Part shown: one piece after another, positions 38,845 to 48,064 of the stretch
How positions within the stretch are numbered: the first letter of the stretch is position 1
Layout of the letters: each line of letters begins with the position of its first letter
Source of the DNA: Gemmatimonadales bacterium
Lineage (GTDB): Bacteria; Gemmatimonadota; Gemmatimonadetes; Gemmatimonadales; GWC2-71-9
Length of the DNA stretch: 64,000 bases
Direction: 5' to 3'
Assembly: GCA_036500345.1 (NCBI GenBank)
Contig: DASYCE010000002.1
Span: 124,001 to 188,000 of the forward strand
Translations under genes and position numbers: made by a program
The notes under the pieces: model-generated
Seen by the model: the letters and a program-made list of their open reading frames with translations, nothing else
Database searches by the model: none
What the model was told of the DNA's origin: nothing

Positions 38845-40347
38845 ATGACCGCTGTATCCGGGGCCGGAACCGATGTTGGCTCCAGCGAGCCGCTGGGGGG
38901 ACGGGATATTCTTTCCCTTCCGGCGGACGTCAAGGCTTCGATCCGGGTGCTGATCGTCGACGACGAGCGGACCCTGCGCGAAAGCTGCGCGTCGGTCCTT
39001 CGCGGCGAAGGGTATAACGTCACACTGGCTGGGCGGGGCGAAGAGGCGCTCGATCTGGTACGGCGGCGGCAGTTCGACCTGGTGCTGGTGGACTTGTTCA
39101 TGTCACAGGTTCCGGGACTGGAGCTGCTCAACGCCACGCTCGAAGCGAACCGCGACTGCCTCGTGGTGGTGATGACCGGAAATCCGAGCGTTCCGTCGAG
39201 TATCGAAGCGTTGCGCATGGGGGCGTGGGACTATCTCCCCAAGCCGTTCTCCGCGACGCATCTGCAGATTCTGATCGGGCGGGCGTCGCACGCCGTGATG
39301 AAGGGGCGCGAAGCCGCCGACCTGCGGTTGCAGGTGATGCGCCAGCACTCGCATTCCGACACACATGCGCTGATCGGTATTTCTCCCGCGTTTCGCAAGG
39401 CGGTGGAGCTGGCGCGCAAGGTCGCGCCGACCGACGCCTCGGTGTTCATCAGCGGCGAGAGCGGGACCGGCAAGGAAGTCATCGCCCAGTTCATCCATCA
39501 GCATTCCCGCCGGGTGAAGAAGGCAATGGTGCCGATCAATTGCGCGGCATTGCCGGAGCCGCTGCTCGAGTCGGAGATGTTCGGCCACCGCAAGGGTGCC
39601 TTCACCGGGGCCGACCGCGACAAGCCCGGCCTGCTCGAGACCGCCAACGGCGGGACGCTCTTCCTCGACGAACTCACCGAGATGTCGCTGCCGCTGCAGG
39701 CGAAGCTGCTGCGTGTGGTGCAGGATGGCGTGGTTCGCCGGGTCGGCGCCGAAACGGGCGACTCGGTCGACGTGCGATTCGTCTCCGCGACCAACCGAGA
39801 TCCGCAGGAAGCGGTGGATCGTGGCGTCCTGCGCAGCGATCTCTTCTATCGGCTGCGGGTCGTGCCGATCACGCTGCCGCCGTTGCGCACGCGAGTCGAG
39901 GACATCGCCATGCTCGCGAATCACTTTCTCGGCGTCTTCTGGCATCGTCATCGCCAGATGCCCGACCGCGCGCCGCGGCTGAGCGAGTCGACGATCGAGT
40001 ACCTGCGTTCGCGGGCGTGGCGCGGCAACGTGCGCGAACTGCAGAACGTGATCGAACATGTGGCGGTCCTCGTGGAACCGGAGCAGGTGATCGAGCCGGG
40101 TGACATTCCGATCTACGACGACGCCGAGGTCGTCCCGGAACGCACGGCGGCGCCGCAACTCGATGGTCCGTTCCACGACGTGAAGGACCGCGTGATCGCG
40201 CAATTCGAGCGCGACTACCTCACCCGGCTGGTGGCCCGGGCCGCGGGCAACATGTCGAAAGCGGCACGGCAGGCCAACATCGACCGCACCACGCTGTACC
40301 GGTTGATGGAGAAGCACGGGCTGCAGCGCGACGACCGCGGGGAGTAA
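38845..40347 (+). CDS. Sigma-54-dependent response regulator, PrsR-like
   Basis: 500 residues. A short N-terminal extension precedes a receiver domain (33-150: D39/D40, D83 in VLVDLF, K133). The AAA+ domain has Walker A GESGTGKE (204-211), GAFTGA (251-256) and Walker B TLFLDE (271-276). The Fis-type HTH (MSKAARQANIDRTTLYRLM) is at the C-terminus. In Zoogloea, sigma-54 with the PrsK/PrsR pair controls PEP-CTERM genes; this protein sits in the matching genomic context, though its direct relation to PrsR is inferred. The partner kinase gene follows after 1 bp. It is the best candidate to bind the palindromes reported here. Confidence 0.94.
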   Translation: MTAVSGAGTDVGSSEPLGGRDILSLPADVKASIRVLIVDDERTLRESCASVLRGEGYNVTLAGRGEEALDLVRRRQFDLVLVDLFMSQVPGLELLNATLEANRDCLVVVMTGNPSVPSSIEALRMGAWDYLPKPFSATHLQILIGRASHAVMKGREAADLRLQVMRQHSHSDTHALIGISPAFRKAVELARKVAPTDASVFISGESGTGKEVIAQFIHQHSRRVKKAMVPINCAALPEPLLESEMFGHRKGAFTGADRDKPGLLETANGGTLFLDELTEMSLPLQAKLLRVVQDGVVRRVGAETGDSVDVRFVSATNRDPQEAVDRGVLRSDLFYRLRVVPITLPPLRTRVEDIAMLANHFLGVFWHRHRQMPDRAPRLSESTIEYLRSRAWRGNVRELQNVIEHVAVLVEPEQVIEPGDIPIYDDAEVVPERTAAPQLDGPFHDVKDRVIAQFERDYLTRLVARAAGNMSKAARQANIDRTTLYRLMEKHGLQRDDRGE

Positions 40348-40348
40348 C

Positions 40349-41401
40349 GTGGCGCTCTCGGCCGCGGCGCGTCAGCGCCTCGATGAAGCGGCCGGGGCAT
40401 TGGTCGACAGCTGGCGCGCCTTCTCCGAGGACGCGCTTTCGCAGGCGGAAGTCGCCGCCAGCGTGGCCGATGTCGTGGCCCGTGTGGCCGACGCCTGCAA
40501 CGGCGGTGTCCCGACCGACGATCATGCCGTGTCTGCGCTCACCCGGCGGGTGGTGACGCTGCTGCGCCGGCAGCTGCTGCTGCAGAGTGACGGTGACGGC
40601 CAGGACGTCTTGAGACTGTTGCACGGTCTCGAGCAGGTGGCCAGCGGCCTGGAGCCGAGGTGGTCGGAGCGATTCCAGGATCGGATGACCGGACCGAGCG
40701 GTCTCGACCTCATCGTCGAAGTCGCCCACGATCTTCGCTCACCACTCACGTCGATCCTCTTTCTCGCCGAAACGATGCTGCACGGCCGGAGCGGTCCGCT
40801 GACCCCGCTCCAGGAGCGCCAGCTCGGGCTGGTGTATTCCGCGGCGTTCGGGCTCAACGCTGTGGCGAGTGACGTGATCGAGCTGGTCCGCGGCGGAGAC
40901 CGTCTGGTGGGGCGGGAGGCGCAGCCGTTCTCGATCGCCGAGGTCATCGAGGCGGTGCGGGACATCGTCCTTCCGATCGCCGAAGAGAAGGGTCTCGAAC
41001 TGCGGTTCGAAGCGCCATCGAGTGACCTTCGCCGCGGGCATCCGGGCGCCATCAATCGGGTTCTGCTCAATCTCACCACCAACGCCCTCAAGTTCACCGC
41101 CGAAGGGTTCGTCGAGGTGCGAATCGTCGAGATCGGCGGCGACATCATCGAATGCTCGGTGCGCGACACCGGGCGCGGCATTCCGGTGGCCGCGATGCCG
41201 ACGCTGTACGAGCCGTTCCGGAGGCGCCAGCAGGCGGGTGACTACGCGTTCTCGGGATCGGGGCTCGGGCTGTCGATCTGCCGCAAGCTCGTCGAGGCGA
41301 TGGGAGCAGAACTTTCGGTCAAGACGGTCCAGGGGGAAGGGACCTGCTTCGCGTTCCGGCTGGAGCTGCCGATTGCCGATCAGGGAGCACTGATCAGCTG
41401 A
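40349..41401 (+). CDS. Soluble sensor histidine kinase
   Basis: 350 residues from a GTG one base after the activator stop. No membrane segment; the first ~110 residues are a helical input domain of unknown type. The H box is EVAHDLRSPLTSILFLAE with H127. The ATPase domain shows LLNLTTNALKFT, VRDTGRGIP and GSGLGLSICRKL. It should phosphorylate the adjacent sigma-54 activator and senses something in the cytoplasm. It is much shorter than membrane-bound PrsK kinases. Confidence 0.93.
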   Translation: MALSAAARQRLDEAAGALVDSWRAFSEDALSQAEVAASVADVVARVADACNGGVPTDDHAVSALTRRVVTLLRRQLLLQSDGDGQDVLRLLHGLEQVASGLEPRWSERFQDRMTGPSGLDLIVEVAHDLRSPLTSILFLAETMLHGRSGPLTPLQERQLGLVYSAAFGLNAVASDVIELVRGGDRLVGREAQPFSIAEVIEAVRDIVLPIAEEKGLELRFEAPSSDLRRGHPGAINRVLLNLTTNALKFTAEGFVEVRIVEIGGDIIECSVRDTGRGIPVAAMPTLYEPFRRRQQAGDYAFSGSGLGLSICRKLVEAMGAELSVKTVQGEGTCFAFRLELPIADQGALIS

Positions 41402-41590
41402 TGGGACGGTGCCGCCCGCGGCCGTCCGGGCGACGGCCGATTACATTTGGTTCACGCGGACGCAGGCGCCACTGGGGCGCCGTGCCGCTTTACGTGCTGT
41501 CTCGATCATCGATTGTCGCCGCCGCCGCGCCTTGTGGCGCAGTGCGCGGCTGACGCCGAGACCGGGGACGGCCCAGACAATGGTATCGTC

Positions 41591-43255
41591 GTGACTTCGC
41601 ACTCTGCCCATCGGGCCGGGCGGCAGCAGGCCGCTGCGCCGGCTCACCATGTTCCCTCGATCGCTCCCATTCATCATGCGCCGAACGCGGCGCTCCTCAT
41701 CGACTTCGACAACGTCACCCTCGGCATCCGGTCTGATCTCGCCAAGGAGCTCCGGACGCTCCTCAACAGCGACATCATCAAGGGGAAGGTGGCGGTGCAG
41801 CGGGCCTACGCCGACTGGCGGCGGTACCCGCAGCACATCGTCTCGCTCTCGGAATCGTCGATCGACCTGATCTTTGCGCCGGCGTTCGGGACCGCCAAGA
41901 AGAACGCGACGGACATCCGTCTCGCCGTCGACGCCATCGAACTGGTGTTCACGCGGCCGGAAATCGGCACCTTCATGCTGCTCTCGGGCGACAGCGATTT
42001 TTCCTCGCTAGTGCTCAAACTCAAGGAATACGGGAAGTACGTCATCGGTGTCGGGATCCGCGAGTCGGCCAGCGACATCCTGATCCAGAATTGCGACGAG
42101 TATTACTCATACAGCGATCTCGCCGGCCTCAGCAAGGAAGCAGACAGCGCCGGCCCGCCGCGCGACCCGTGGGAGCTGGTCACGGAGGCGGTGCAGCAGA
42201 TGGTGCGCAACGGCGATGTGATGCGCGCCGACCGGCTCAAGCAGGTGATGCAGCAGATCGATCCCGCGTTCGACGAGGGCGCCGCGGGGTACAGCCGCTT
42301 CAGCAAGTTCGTCACCGAAGCCGGCACGCGCGGGTTGATCAAGGTGATCAAGCAGGAGAACGGCCAGCTCGATATCGCACCGGTCACATCGGCTCCTGCG
42401 CGCGGCGGCAGTGGTCGCGGGGCGGCGCCTGCTGCGACGGCGGCCGAGCCCGCCGAGGGTGCCGCGCGCGGTGGACGTCATCGTCGCGGTGGTCGAGGGC
42501 GGTCGCGAGGCGGCGCGGCCGAGGAAACTCCGGCTCCGCGCGCCGCGGTCGCCGCCGCTCCCGCAACCTCCGGACTCACGCTCGCCGAAGCGTTCCACCT
42601 CCTGTCACGTTCGCTCGGCGAACTTCCGGCACCGGTCCAGCACGAAGCGCTGCGCGCGCGGATGGCGGTACTCCATGGCAAGGAAGATCCGCTCCTCGAC
42701 GCCGACCGGTTCGGCAAGCTGCTGCGCCAGGCGAACGACGCCGAGGTGGCCGACGTGCGCATGGTCGCCGAGAATCAGTACGAGGTCTCGCCGCACAAGG
42801 CCGACCTCGCGCTCCAGATGTCACGGCAGCCCGAGGCGCCGGCGGTGGAAGGAGCGGCCGCCACGGCGCGCCCGACTGCCGCGTTGCGCTTTCGCGGCGG
42901 TTCGTCGCGATCGACGACGCGTCCACCCGAACTGCAGATGGTCGGTGTCATCGATCTCAAGCCGGCGCTCGCCAACACCGTCGAATTGCCGATCCCGACG
43001 GTGACGCCGAGCACGAGTGAACCGGATGCAGCGGAGGAAGCGGAGGGAGAAGTGCCTGGTCGTCGCGGGAATCGGCGAGGGAAGCGGGGCGGGAAGCGGC
43101 ATCGCGCCGGCGAAGCGGCGGTTGAAGCAGCCGCAGCGCCGAGCAATGCGCCGGTCGTCGCGCCTGAACCGGCAACCACCGGTGGCGCTGCTCCGCGCGC
43201 ATCGAAAGGGGCGAAGCGATCGCCACGCCGGACTTCGAAACCGCTCGCCGGCTGA
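41591..43255 (+). CDS. NYN-domain RNase-like protein with LOTUS/OST-HTH domains
   Basis: 554 residues from a GTG at 41591; the frame is open back to a TTG at 41447 and the true start is uncertain. The NYN (LabA/DUF88) domain shows the acidic motifs ALLIDFDN, ATDIRLAVDAIEL and LLSGDSDFSSLV. A LOTUS/OST-HTH-like domain (~190-255: VQQMVRNGDVMRADRLKQ) and probably a second (~320-410) follow. Basic Gly/Arg-rich linkers (GGRHRRGGRGRSRGG) and a Lys/Arg-rich tail suggest RNA binding. This is probably an RNA-processing nuclease, unrelated to the glycan genes. Confidence 0.85.
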   Translation: MTSHSAHRAGRQQAAAPAHHVPSIAPIHHAPNAALLIDFDNVTLGIRSDLAKELRTLLNSDIIKGKVAVQRAYADWRRYPQHIVSLSESSIDLIFAPAFGTAKKNATDIRLAVDAIELVFTRPEIGTFMLLSGDSDFSSLVLKLKEYGKYVIGVGIRESASDILIQNCDEYYSYSDLAGLSKEADSAGPPRDPWELVTEAVQQMVRNGDVMRADRLKQVMQQIDPAFDEGAAGYSRFSKFVTEAGTRGLIKVIKQENGQLDIAPVTSAPARGGSGRGAAPAATAAEPAEGAARGGRHRRGGRGRSRGGAAEETPAPRAAVAAAPATSGLTLAEAFHLLSRSLGELPAPVQHEALRARMAVLHGKEDPLLDADRFGKLLRQANDAEVADVRMVAENQYEVSPHKADLALQMSRQPEAPAVEGAAATARPTAALRFRGGSSRSTTRPPELQMVGVIDLKPALANTVELPIPTVTPSTSEPDAAEEAEGEVPGRRGNRRGKRGGKRHRAGEAAVEAAAAPSNAPVVAPEPATTGGAAPRASKGAKRSPRRTSKPLAG

Positions 43256-43266
43256 GTCCGCGCGCG

Positions 43267-43794
43267 GTGATCGTGGCGCGCGATCTCCTCGGACGAACGC
43301 TCGCCTCCGATCTCGGGGGCGAACGTGTTTCCGGGATCATCGTTGAGACCGAAGCGTACCTCGGCGTGCACGACGCGGCGTCGCACGCCTGGCGATATCG
43401 GCGTCGGCGCGCGACCCACGGTGTCTTCGCGCCGGCCGATACGTGGTATGTCTACCAGTCGTACGGCATTCACTGGTGCCTCAACATCACGGCGCCGACC
43501 GGCGAAGATGGAGCAGCCGTGCTGATCCGCGCGCTGGTTCCCCGGAGCGGTCTGGAGGCGATTCGTTCGCGCCGCGGCGCTGTCGCGGACCGTCACCTCG
43601 CCAATGGTCCGGGGAAGGTCGGCCAGCTGCTTGCCCTCACCGGAGCGGAGAACGGTATGCGCCACACGCGTCGAAGCGCGCTGCGATTGACGTCGACGCC
43701 CAGCATCGCGGGGCCGATCGACGTCACGCCGCGCATCGGGATCAGCCAGGCGGTGGACTGGCCGCTCCGGTTCCTGCTGCGGGTCGATCGATGA
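43267..43794 (+). CDS. Alkyladenine DNA glycosylase (3-methyladenine, Mpg/AAG family)
   Basis: At least 175 residues. VARDLLGRTLAS, IIVETEAYLGVHDAASHA (catalytic Glu), WYVYQSYGIHWCLNI and NGPGKVGQLLALTG are family signatures. The GTG at 43267 is the only usual start I can place, but similarity seems to continue upstream in the same frame (FETARRLSPRA), where no ATG, GTG or TTG occurs; a CTG at 43252 just before the previous stop is possible. It removes alkylated bases in DNA repair. The next gene begins 4 bp later. Confidence 0.88.
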   Translation: MIVARDLLGRTLASDLGGERVSGIIVETEAYLGVHDAASHAWRYRRRRATHGVFAPADTWYVYQSYGIHWCLNITAPTGEDGAAVLIRALVPRSGLEAIRSRRGAVADRHLANGPGKVGQLLALTGAENGMRHTRRSALRLTSTPSIAGPIDVTPRIGISQAVDWPLRFLLRVDR

Positions 43795-43798
43795 CCGC

Positions 43799-45199
43799 AT
43801 GGCGGATCGCATGACGCGCGACCGGTCGCGGCAGCGGCTGGTGATCGTCGGCGCCGGGCTGTGCGGTTCGGTGCTCGCGATGCGGCTGCGAAGCGCCTTC
43901 GAGGTAACCGTCGTGGAGCAATCCGCGAGGCGACATCCACTCCTCGATGATATCGACTGTCCGACCGGTGGTGTGACGACCACCATCAATCGTGCGGCCG
44001 GGCTCGGTGGAACCACAAATTACTGGCACAACGCGCTGATCGAACTTGATCACGACGATCTTCGCGGGTGCGGACTCGACCCGACCGACATGGCGCCGTG
44101 GTACCGGCGGGCGTGGTCGTTCTTCCTCTCCGACGCGCAGATCGCGGAGACTGCGGCCATCGGCGACCGCAACGCCGCGGCGACCCCTGTGACGGCGCGC
44201 GCGGCGCACATGGTGGTGCCGCAGGGGCGAGTCAACGCATGGACGTTCGCGCAGAAGGCCTTTGCGGGTCCCGACGCGACGATCCGATACGGACGGGTGG
44301 AGCGGATCGAAGGAGCCGATGGAACCGCTCCCGCGCGGGTCATCGTCCGCGGCGACGACGGCGTCTCGGTCCTGGAGGCCGATCAGGTCATCGTTGCGGC
44401 GGGCGGCCTGGCAACGCCGGTGATTCTCGCCGCGTCGATCTCCCGGTTCGGGACGTGCCTCGGCGGCTATCACGATCACCCGATGGCGTATGTCGGAAAG
44501 GTGCAGCTGCGCCCGGACAGCATGCTCAAGCAGATCTCGTGTGTCGACAGCGGACCGCTGAGCATCCGCACCGGGTTCGTCTACCAGGCGAAGGGGCTCA
44601 AGGCGGTGTTCTACCTCCGGCCCGCGCTATCGCTCGACCTGCGATCGATCACCGGTGAAGCGCGGTACGTGCTCTCGGATCTGCGCAACGATCCGTTTTC
44701 GCCGCGCAAGATCATGCAACTGCTCGGAAACATCGAGGCGATTCGCGAGGCACTCCTGTTCAAGACGCGCGCCGGTTTTCGCGGCGACTACTATTCGATC
44801 CTGATGCTCGGCGAACAGCTGCCGATCGCCGATCGCGGCGTGCTGCTGCCCGCGTCTGGGCGTCCCCAACTCAACTGGCAGGTGCGGGACGATGAGGACG
44901 CCTCGTATCAGGAATGCCTGCGGCAATTCCTCGCCGGCATGTCGCATGACATCGTCGCCCAGCGCCTCGTCGAACCGTCGCGGTGGGACTATCGCACTGC
45001 TGCGCACCATTCCGGTACGGCGCGAGGCTTCCTCGATCCGGCGGCGCGAGGGCTCGATTTCTTCGCCGTGCCGGAAATTCCCGGCGTCTTCGTCTGCGAC
45101 GGCTCGGTGCTGCGAAGCGGTGGCGTGGCCAACAGTGGCCTCACGCTGGTCGCGCTGTCGCTCCGCCTCGCCGACCGGCTGATCGCGGAGCGCGCGTGA
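43799..45199 (+). CDS. GMC-type FAD oxidoreductase
   Basis: 466 residues (ATG at 43799; 43811 also possible). The FAD-binding Rossmann motif VIVGAGLCGSVLA lies near the N-terminus and GLGGTTNYWHNAL follows. IVAAGGLATPVILAAS and the C-terminal block AHHSGTARG, PGVFVCDGSVLRSGGVANSGLT give the GMC C-domain with its His and Asn. It should oxidise an alcohol group, likely on a sugar or polyol, since a deacetylase, glycosyltransferase and epimerase gene follow with overlaps. Confidence 0.88.
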   Translation: MADRMTRDRSRQRLVIVGAGLCGSVLAMRLRSAFEVTVVEQSARRHPLLDDIDCPTGGVTTTINRAAGLGGTTNYWHNALIELDHDDLRGCGLDPTDMAPWYRRAWSFFLSDAQIAETAAIGDRNAAATPVTARAAHMVVPQGRVNAWTFAQKAFAGPDATIRYGRVERIEGADGTAPARVIVRGDDGVSVLEADQVIVAAGGLATPVILAASISRFGTCLGGYHDHPMAYVGKVQLRPDSMLKQISCVDSGPLSIRTGFVYQAKGLKAVFYLRPALSLDLRSITGEARYVLSDLRNDPFSPRKIMQLLGNIEAIREALLFKTRAGFRGDYYSILMLGEQLPIADRGVLLPASGRPQLNWQVRDDEDASYQECLRQFLAGMSHDIVAQRLVEPSRWDYRTAAHHSGTARGFLDPAARGLDFFAVPEIPGVFVCDGSVLRSGGVANSGLTLVALSLRLADRLIAERA

Positions 45200-45882
45200 G
45201 TACCACCGCAAATCGCGCGGTGGTGCACGAAGGGGATCGACCGAATCCGTTTCGTCAGGCGGCCAGAGCAGTCCTCCTGCGCGTGGTCCCGCGTTCAATG
45301 CTCATCGCCAGTCTCCCACGGGGATCGGGGTCGGTTGCGCTCACCTTCGACGATGGCCCGCACCCGGTCTGGACGCCGAAGATTCTCGATGCCCTCGGCG
45401 CCGCGGGAGCCCGCGCGACCTTCTTCCTGATCGGCGCGCACGCAGCAGCGCATCCCGATGTGGTGCGCCGCATCGCGGCGGAGGGGCACGCTGTCGGACA
45501 CCACTCGTGGACGCATTCGGAACCGGCTGCGACGTCGGCGAAGATGCTCCTGCAGGAAACGGCACAGACGCGGCGGCTTCTCGAAGACCTGACGGGCGCG
45601 CCGGTACCGCTCTTCCGGCCTCCGCACGGCAAGCTCACGACGACAAAACTGATCGGCGTCTGGCGCCAGCGAAACGCGATCGTGCTCTGGAACGAGGATC
45701 CGAAGGATTTCCGGATGGCGGCGGCCGACGAATTGGTTGGCTGGGCACGGACCCGGACGTGGCGACCCGGTGAGATCATCCTCCTGCACGACGTGCACGA
45801 GCACACCGCGGCGGCGATACCGGCGATCCTTGCGGCAACGCCGATCCGATTCGTTGCACTGGGAACACCGCATGCCGGCTGA
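45196..45882 (+). CDS. Polysaccharide deacetylase (NodB domain)
   Basis: 228 residues from a GTG overlapping the previous stop (GTGA). Motif 1 LTFDDGPHPVWT, motif 2 HHSWTHSEPAA (metal His pair) and motif 3 RPPHGKLTTTK are all present, with LLHDVHEH near the end. No signal peptide is visible; an N-terminal hydrophobic patch (AARAVLLRVV) is too short for a clear anchor. It should remove acetyl groups from an amino sugar, perhaps on a lipid-linked intermediate. Its last 11 bp overlap the next gene. Confidence 0.92.
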   Translation: MSTTANRAVVHEGDRPNPFRQAARAVLLRVVPRSMLIASLPRGSGSVALTFDDGPHPVWTPKILDALGAAGARATFFLIGAHAAAHPDVVRRIAAEGHAVGHHSWTHSEPAATSAKMLLQETAQTRRLLEDLTGAPVPLFRPPHGKLTTTKLIGVWRQRNAIVLWNEDPKDFRMAAADELVGWARTRTWRPGEIILLHDVHEHTAAAIPAILAATPIRFVALGTPHAG

Positions 45883-47089
45883 TCGGAGATTCGACCACGG
45901 TGCGCCGATCACCTATCTCTACTTCGGCACCGACTGGGAGGCGGAGAACCGCACCTCGGCGCATCACGTTGCGCGCTGGCTCGGCGGGCGTTCGCAACTC
46001 CGCTACTTCGAGTGCCCGGGGTTGCGCGCGCCAAAGACGACCGGCCGCGACATGCGGCGCATGGTTGCCAAGATCGTCGGGGCGTTCAAACCGGCGCGCA
46101 CGCCTGCACCGCAGGTCGAGGTCCGGACCCTCCTGCAACTCCCCTTTCGTCGAGTGCCCGGAGTTCACGCCTTCAACCGCTGGTGGCTGCGGCGCTCGGT
46201 GCGGCGCGTCGCCGCCGACGCCAGGCGGCGGGGCGGGGCGGTGGTGTCGTGGTTCGCGGTGCCGCATGTCGGCGCGCTGGCGGGAGAGGTCGGCGAGGAT
46301 CTCATCGTCCAGTATTGCGTCGACGATTACTCCGCGCTGCCCGATATGGATGCGTCGGACGTCGCCGCAATGGACGCTGCGCTGAGCAAACGCGCCGACC
46401 TCGTGTTCGTGACGTCGGCGACATTGGTCGAGCGCAAGCAGCAGGTCTCCCGGCACGTTGCGGTCGCTCCCCATGGGGTCGACGTGGCACACTTCCGGCG
46501 CGCGACAGACGAGCAGGCGACAGTTCCTGGCGATATCCGGGAGCTGCGGGGGCCGGTGATCGGATTCTTCGGCTTGATCGAGGCGTGGATCGATCTCGAT
46601 CTCGTGGCAGAGCTCGCCACGAGGCATCCCGACTGGCAGTTCGTCCTGATCGGCCGAGTCGCCGTTCCGGAAAGCACGCTTCCGACGCAGCCCAATCTGC
46701 ACTTTCTGGGGCGCCGGCCCTACGAATCACTGCCGTCATACGGACGCCGGTTTGACGTGTCGATCATTCCGTACCGGATGACGACACAGGTTCATCACGC
46801 CAATCCGATCAAGCTGCGCGAGTATCTCGCCATGGAGAAGCCGATCGTCGCCGTTTCGACGCCGGAACTCGACAAGTTCGCCGACGTGGTGACGATTGCC
46901 CGCACGGTGGACGAATGGGACGCGGCGCTCGTTGCCGCGCTCGCGCCAGGGGACCGCAGCGCCGAGCGCGCCGCGAGGCGTGCCGCTGCCGATGCGATGA
47001 CCTGGGATGCCCGGCTGCTTCGTGTCGAGTCGATCGTGACCGACGCCCTCGCGGGGCGGCCATTTGCGCCACCACCGGTCTCGCGCTGA
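45872..47089 (+). CDS. Glycosyltransferase, GT4/TuaH-like
   Basis: 405 residues from the ATG at 45872, overlapping the deacetylase end by 11 bp. The N-terminal domain (ITYLYFGTDWEAENRTSAHH, broken here after 20) is followed by VQYCVDDYSALP, VFVTSATLVERK and VAPHGVDVAHF. GPVIGFFGLIEAWIDLDL and HHANPIKLREYLAMEKPIV belong to the donor half. The pattern of a DDY motif and PHGVD resembles TuaH-type transferases. It is part of the four-gene sugar cassette 43799-48000. Confidence 0.85.
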   Translation: MPADRRFDHGAPITYLYFGTDWEAENRTSAHHVARWLGGRSQLRYFECPGLRAPKTTGRDMRRMVAKIVGAFKPARTPAPQVEVRTLLQLPFRRVPGVHAFNRWWLRRSVRRVAADARRRGGAVVSWFAVPHVGALAGEVGEDLIVQYCVDDYSALPDMDASDVAAMDAALSKRADLVFVTSATLVERKQQVSRHVAVAPHGVDVAHFRRATDEQATVPGDIRELRGPVIGFFGLIEAWIDLDLVAELATRHPDWQFVLIGRVAVPESTLPTQPNLHFLGRRPYESLPSYGRRFDVSIIPYRMTTQVHHANPIKLREYLAMEKPIVAVSTPELDKFADVVTIARTVDEWDAALVAALAPGDRSAERAARRAAADAMTWDARLLRVESIVTDALAGRPFAPPPVSR

Positions 47090-47091
47090 CG

Positions 47092-48000
47092 ATGCGATGC
47101 GTTGCGGTGACCGGTGCGGCCGGCAGAATCGGTGCCCCGCTGGTGCGGCAGCTGGTCGCCGCCGGCGTGCAGGTGCGGGCGCTCTCCCGCCGCCGTCGTG
47201 AATCGCCGCCGGGAGTCGAATGGATCACCGGTGACCTGCTCGAACCACGGACACTCGCGGCGCTCGTCGACGGTGCGGACGTCGTGGTCCACGCCGGCGG
47301 TCAACTTGACGGTGCGCCCGAGGAGGTCGAGCGATCGCTGGTCGAGGGGACGCGCGCCGTGCTCGATGCGGCCCGCGCAATCCGGATGGTCCACGTCAGT
47401 TCACTGGTTGTCCTCCAGACGGCGCGGCGAGCTGAGAACATCGACGAGGAGTCGGCGCTCGAGCCGATGCCGGAACGGCGGGGGATCTACACCCGCGCCA
47501 AGAGTGCGGCCGAGGCGCTGGTGCGATCGCGGGGTGCCACGCAGGACGTCGTCGTGGTGCGCCCCGGGATCGTGGTCGATGACACGGTGACCGTGCCGAC
47601 ATCGGTCGCTCTCGCCGTCGGGCCGATCGATCTGTTCGTCGGTCCACGCAACGGGACGATGCCGCTGGTGCATTCGGAGGATGTCGCCAGTGGATTGATC
47701 GTCGTCGCCGGCCGGTCGCCTCGCGGCGACGTCGTGCACCTGGTCGATCCGCTGCCCGTGACCCGGGACGCATTGCATGCCCGGCTCAAGGCACGGAGCA
47801 GGCGGGGAACGCCGGTCCCGGTGGGAGGAATGATCGTCGGATTGGCGAGAATGATGAGTGCGATGCCGTTTCCGACGGTCGGCAACGCCGCGTATCGACT
47901 CGCCTCCGCGGGATCGGACCATCGCTGGCCGGTGCGGCGGGCGGACGATCTGGGCTGGCGGCCGTCGCATCTCGCGAACTGGCTGGGCACTTCCCGATAA
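47092..48000 (+). CDS. NAD-dependent epimerase/dehydratase family protein
   Basis: 302 residues with the extended SDR fold. The nucleotide motif is VTGAAGRIGAPLV (TGxxGxxG), DVVVHAGG follows, and the catalytic pair is in YTRAKSAAE (Y-x3-K). A Ser for the triad is in VHVSSLVVLQ. The substrate, probably a nucleotide sugar, cannot be told from sequence. It closes the cassette that starts with the oxidoreductase. A hairpin follows directly. Confidence 0.87.
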   Translation: MRCVAVTGAAGRIGAPLVRQLVAAGVQVRALSRRRRESPPGVEWITGDLLEPRTLAALVDGADVVVHAGGQLDGAPEEVERSLVEGTRAVLDAARAIRMVHVSSLVVLQTARRAENIDEESALEPMPERRGIYTRAKSAAEALVRSRGATQDVVVVRPGIVVDDTVTVPTSVALAVGPIDLFVGPRNGTMPLVHSEDVASGLIVVAGRSPRGDVVHLVDPLPVTRDALHARLKARSRRGTPVPVGGMIVGLARMMSAMPFPTVGNAAYRLASAGSDHRWPVRRADDLGWRPSHLANWLGTSR

Positions 48001-48004
48001 CAAC

Positions 48005-48034
48005 CGCGTCCCGGACCTTGCGGGCCGGGACGCG
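48005..48034 (+). terminator. Hairpin between convergent genes
   Basis: A 10-bp stem CGCGTCCCGG/CCGGGACGCG with a 10-nt loop. It directly follows the epimerase stop and precedes the end of the convergent outer-membrane protein gene. No T-run is evident. Confidence 0.5.
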
Positions 48035-48064
48035 TGTGCAGCGATGCGTGTTACCTCACGTCGG

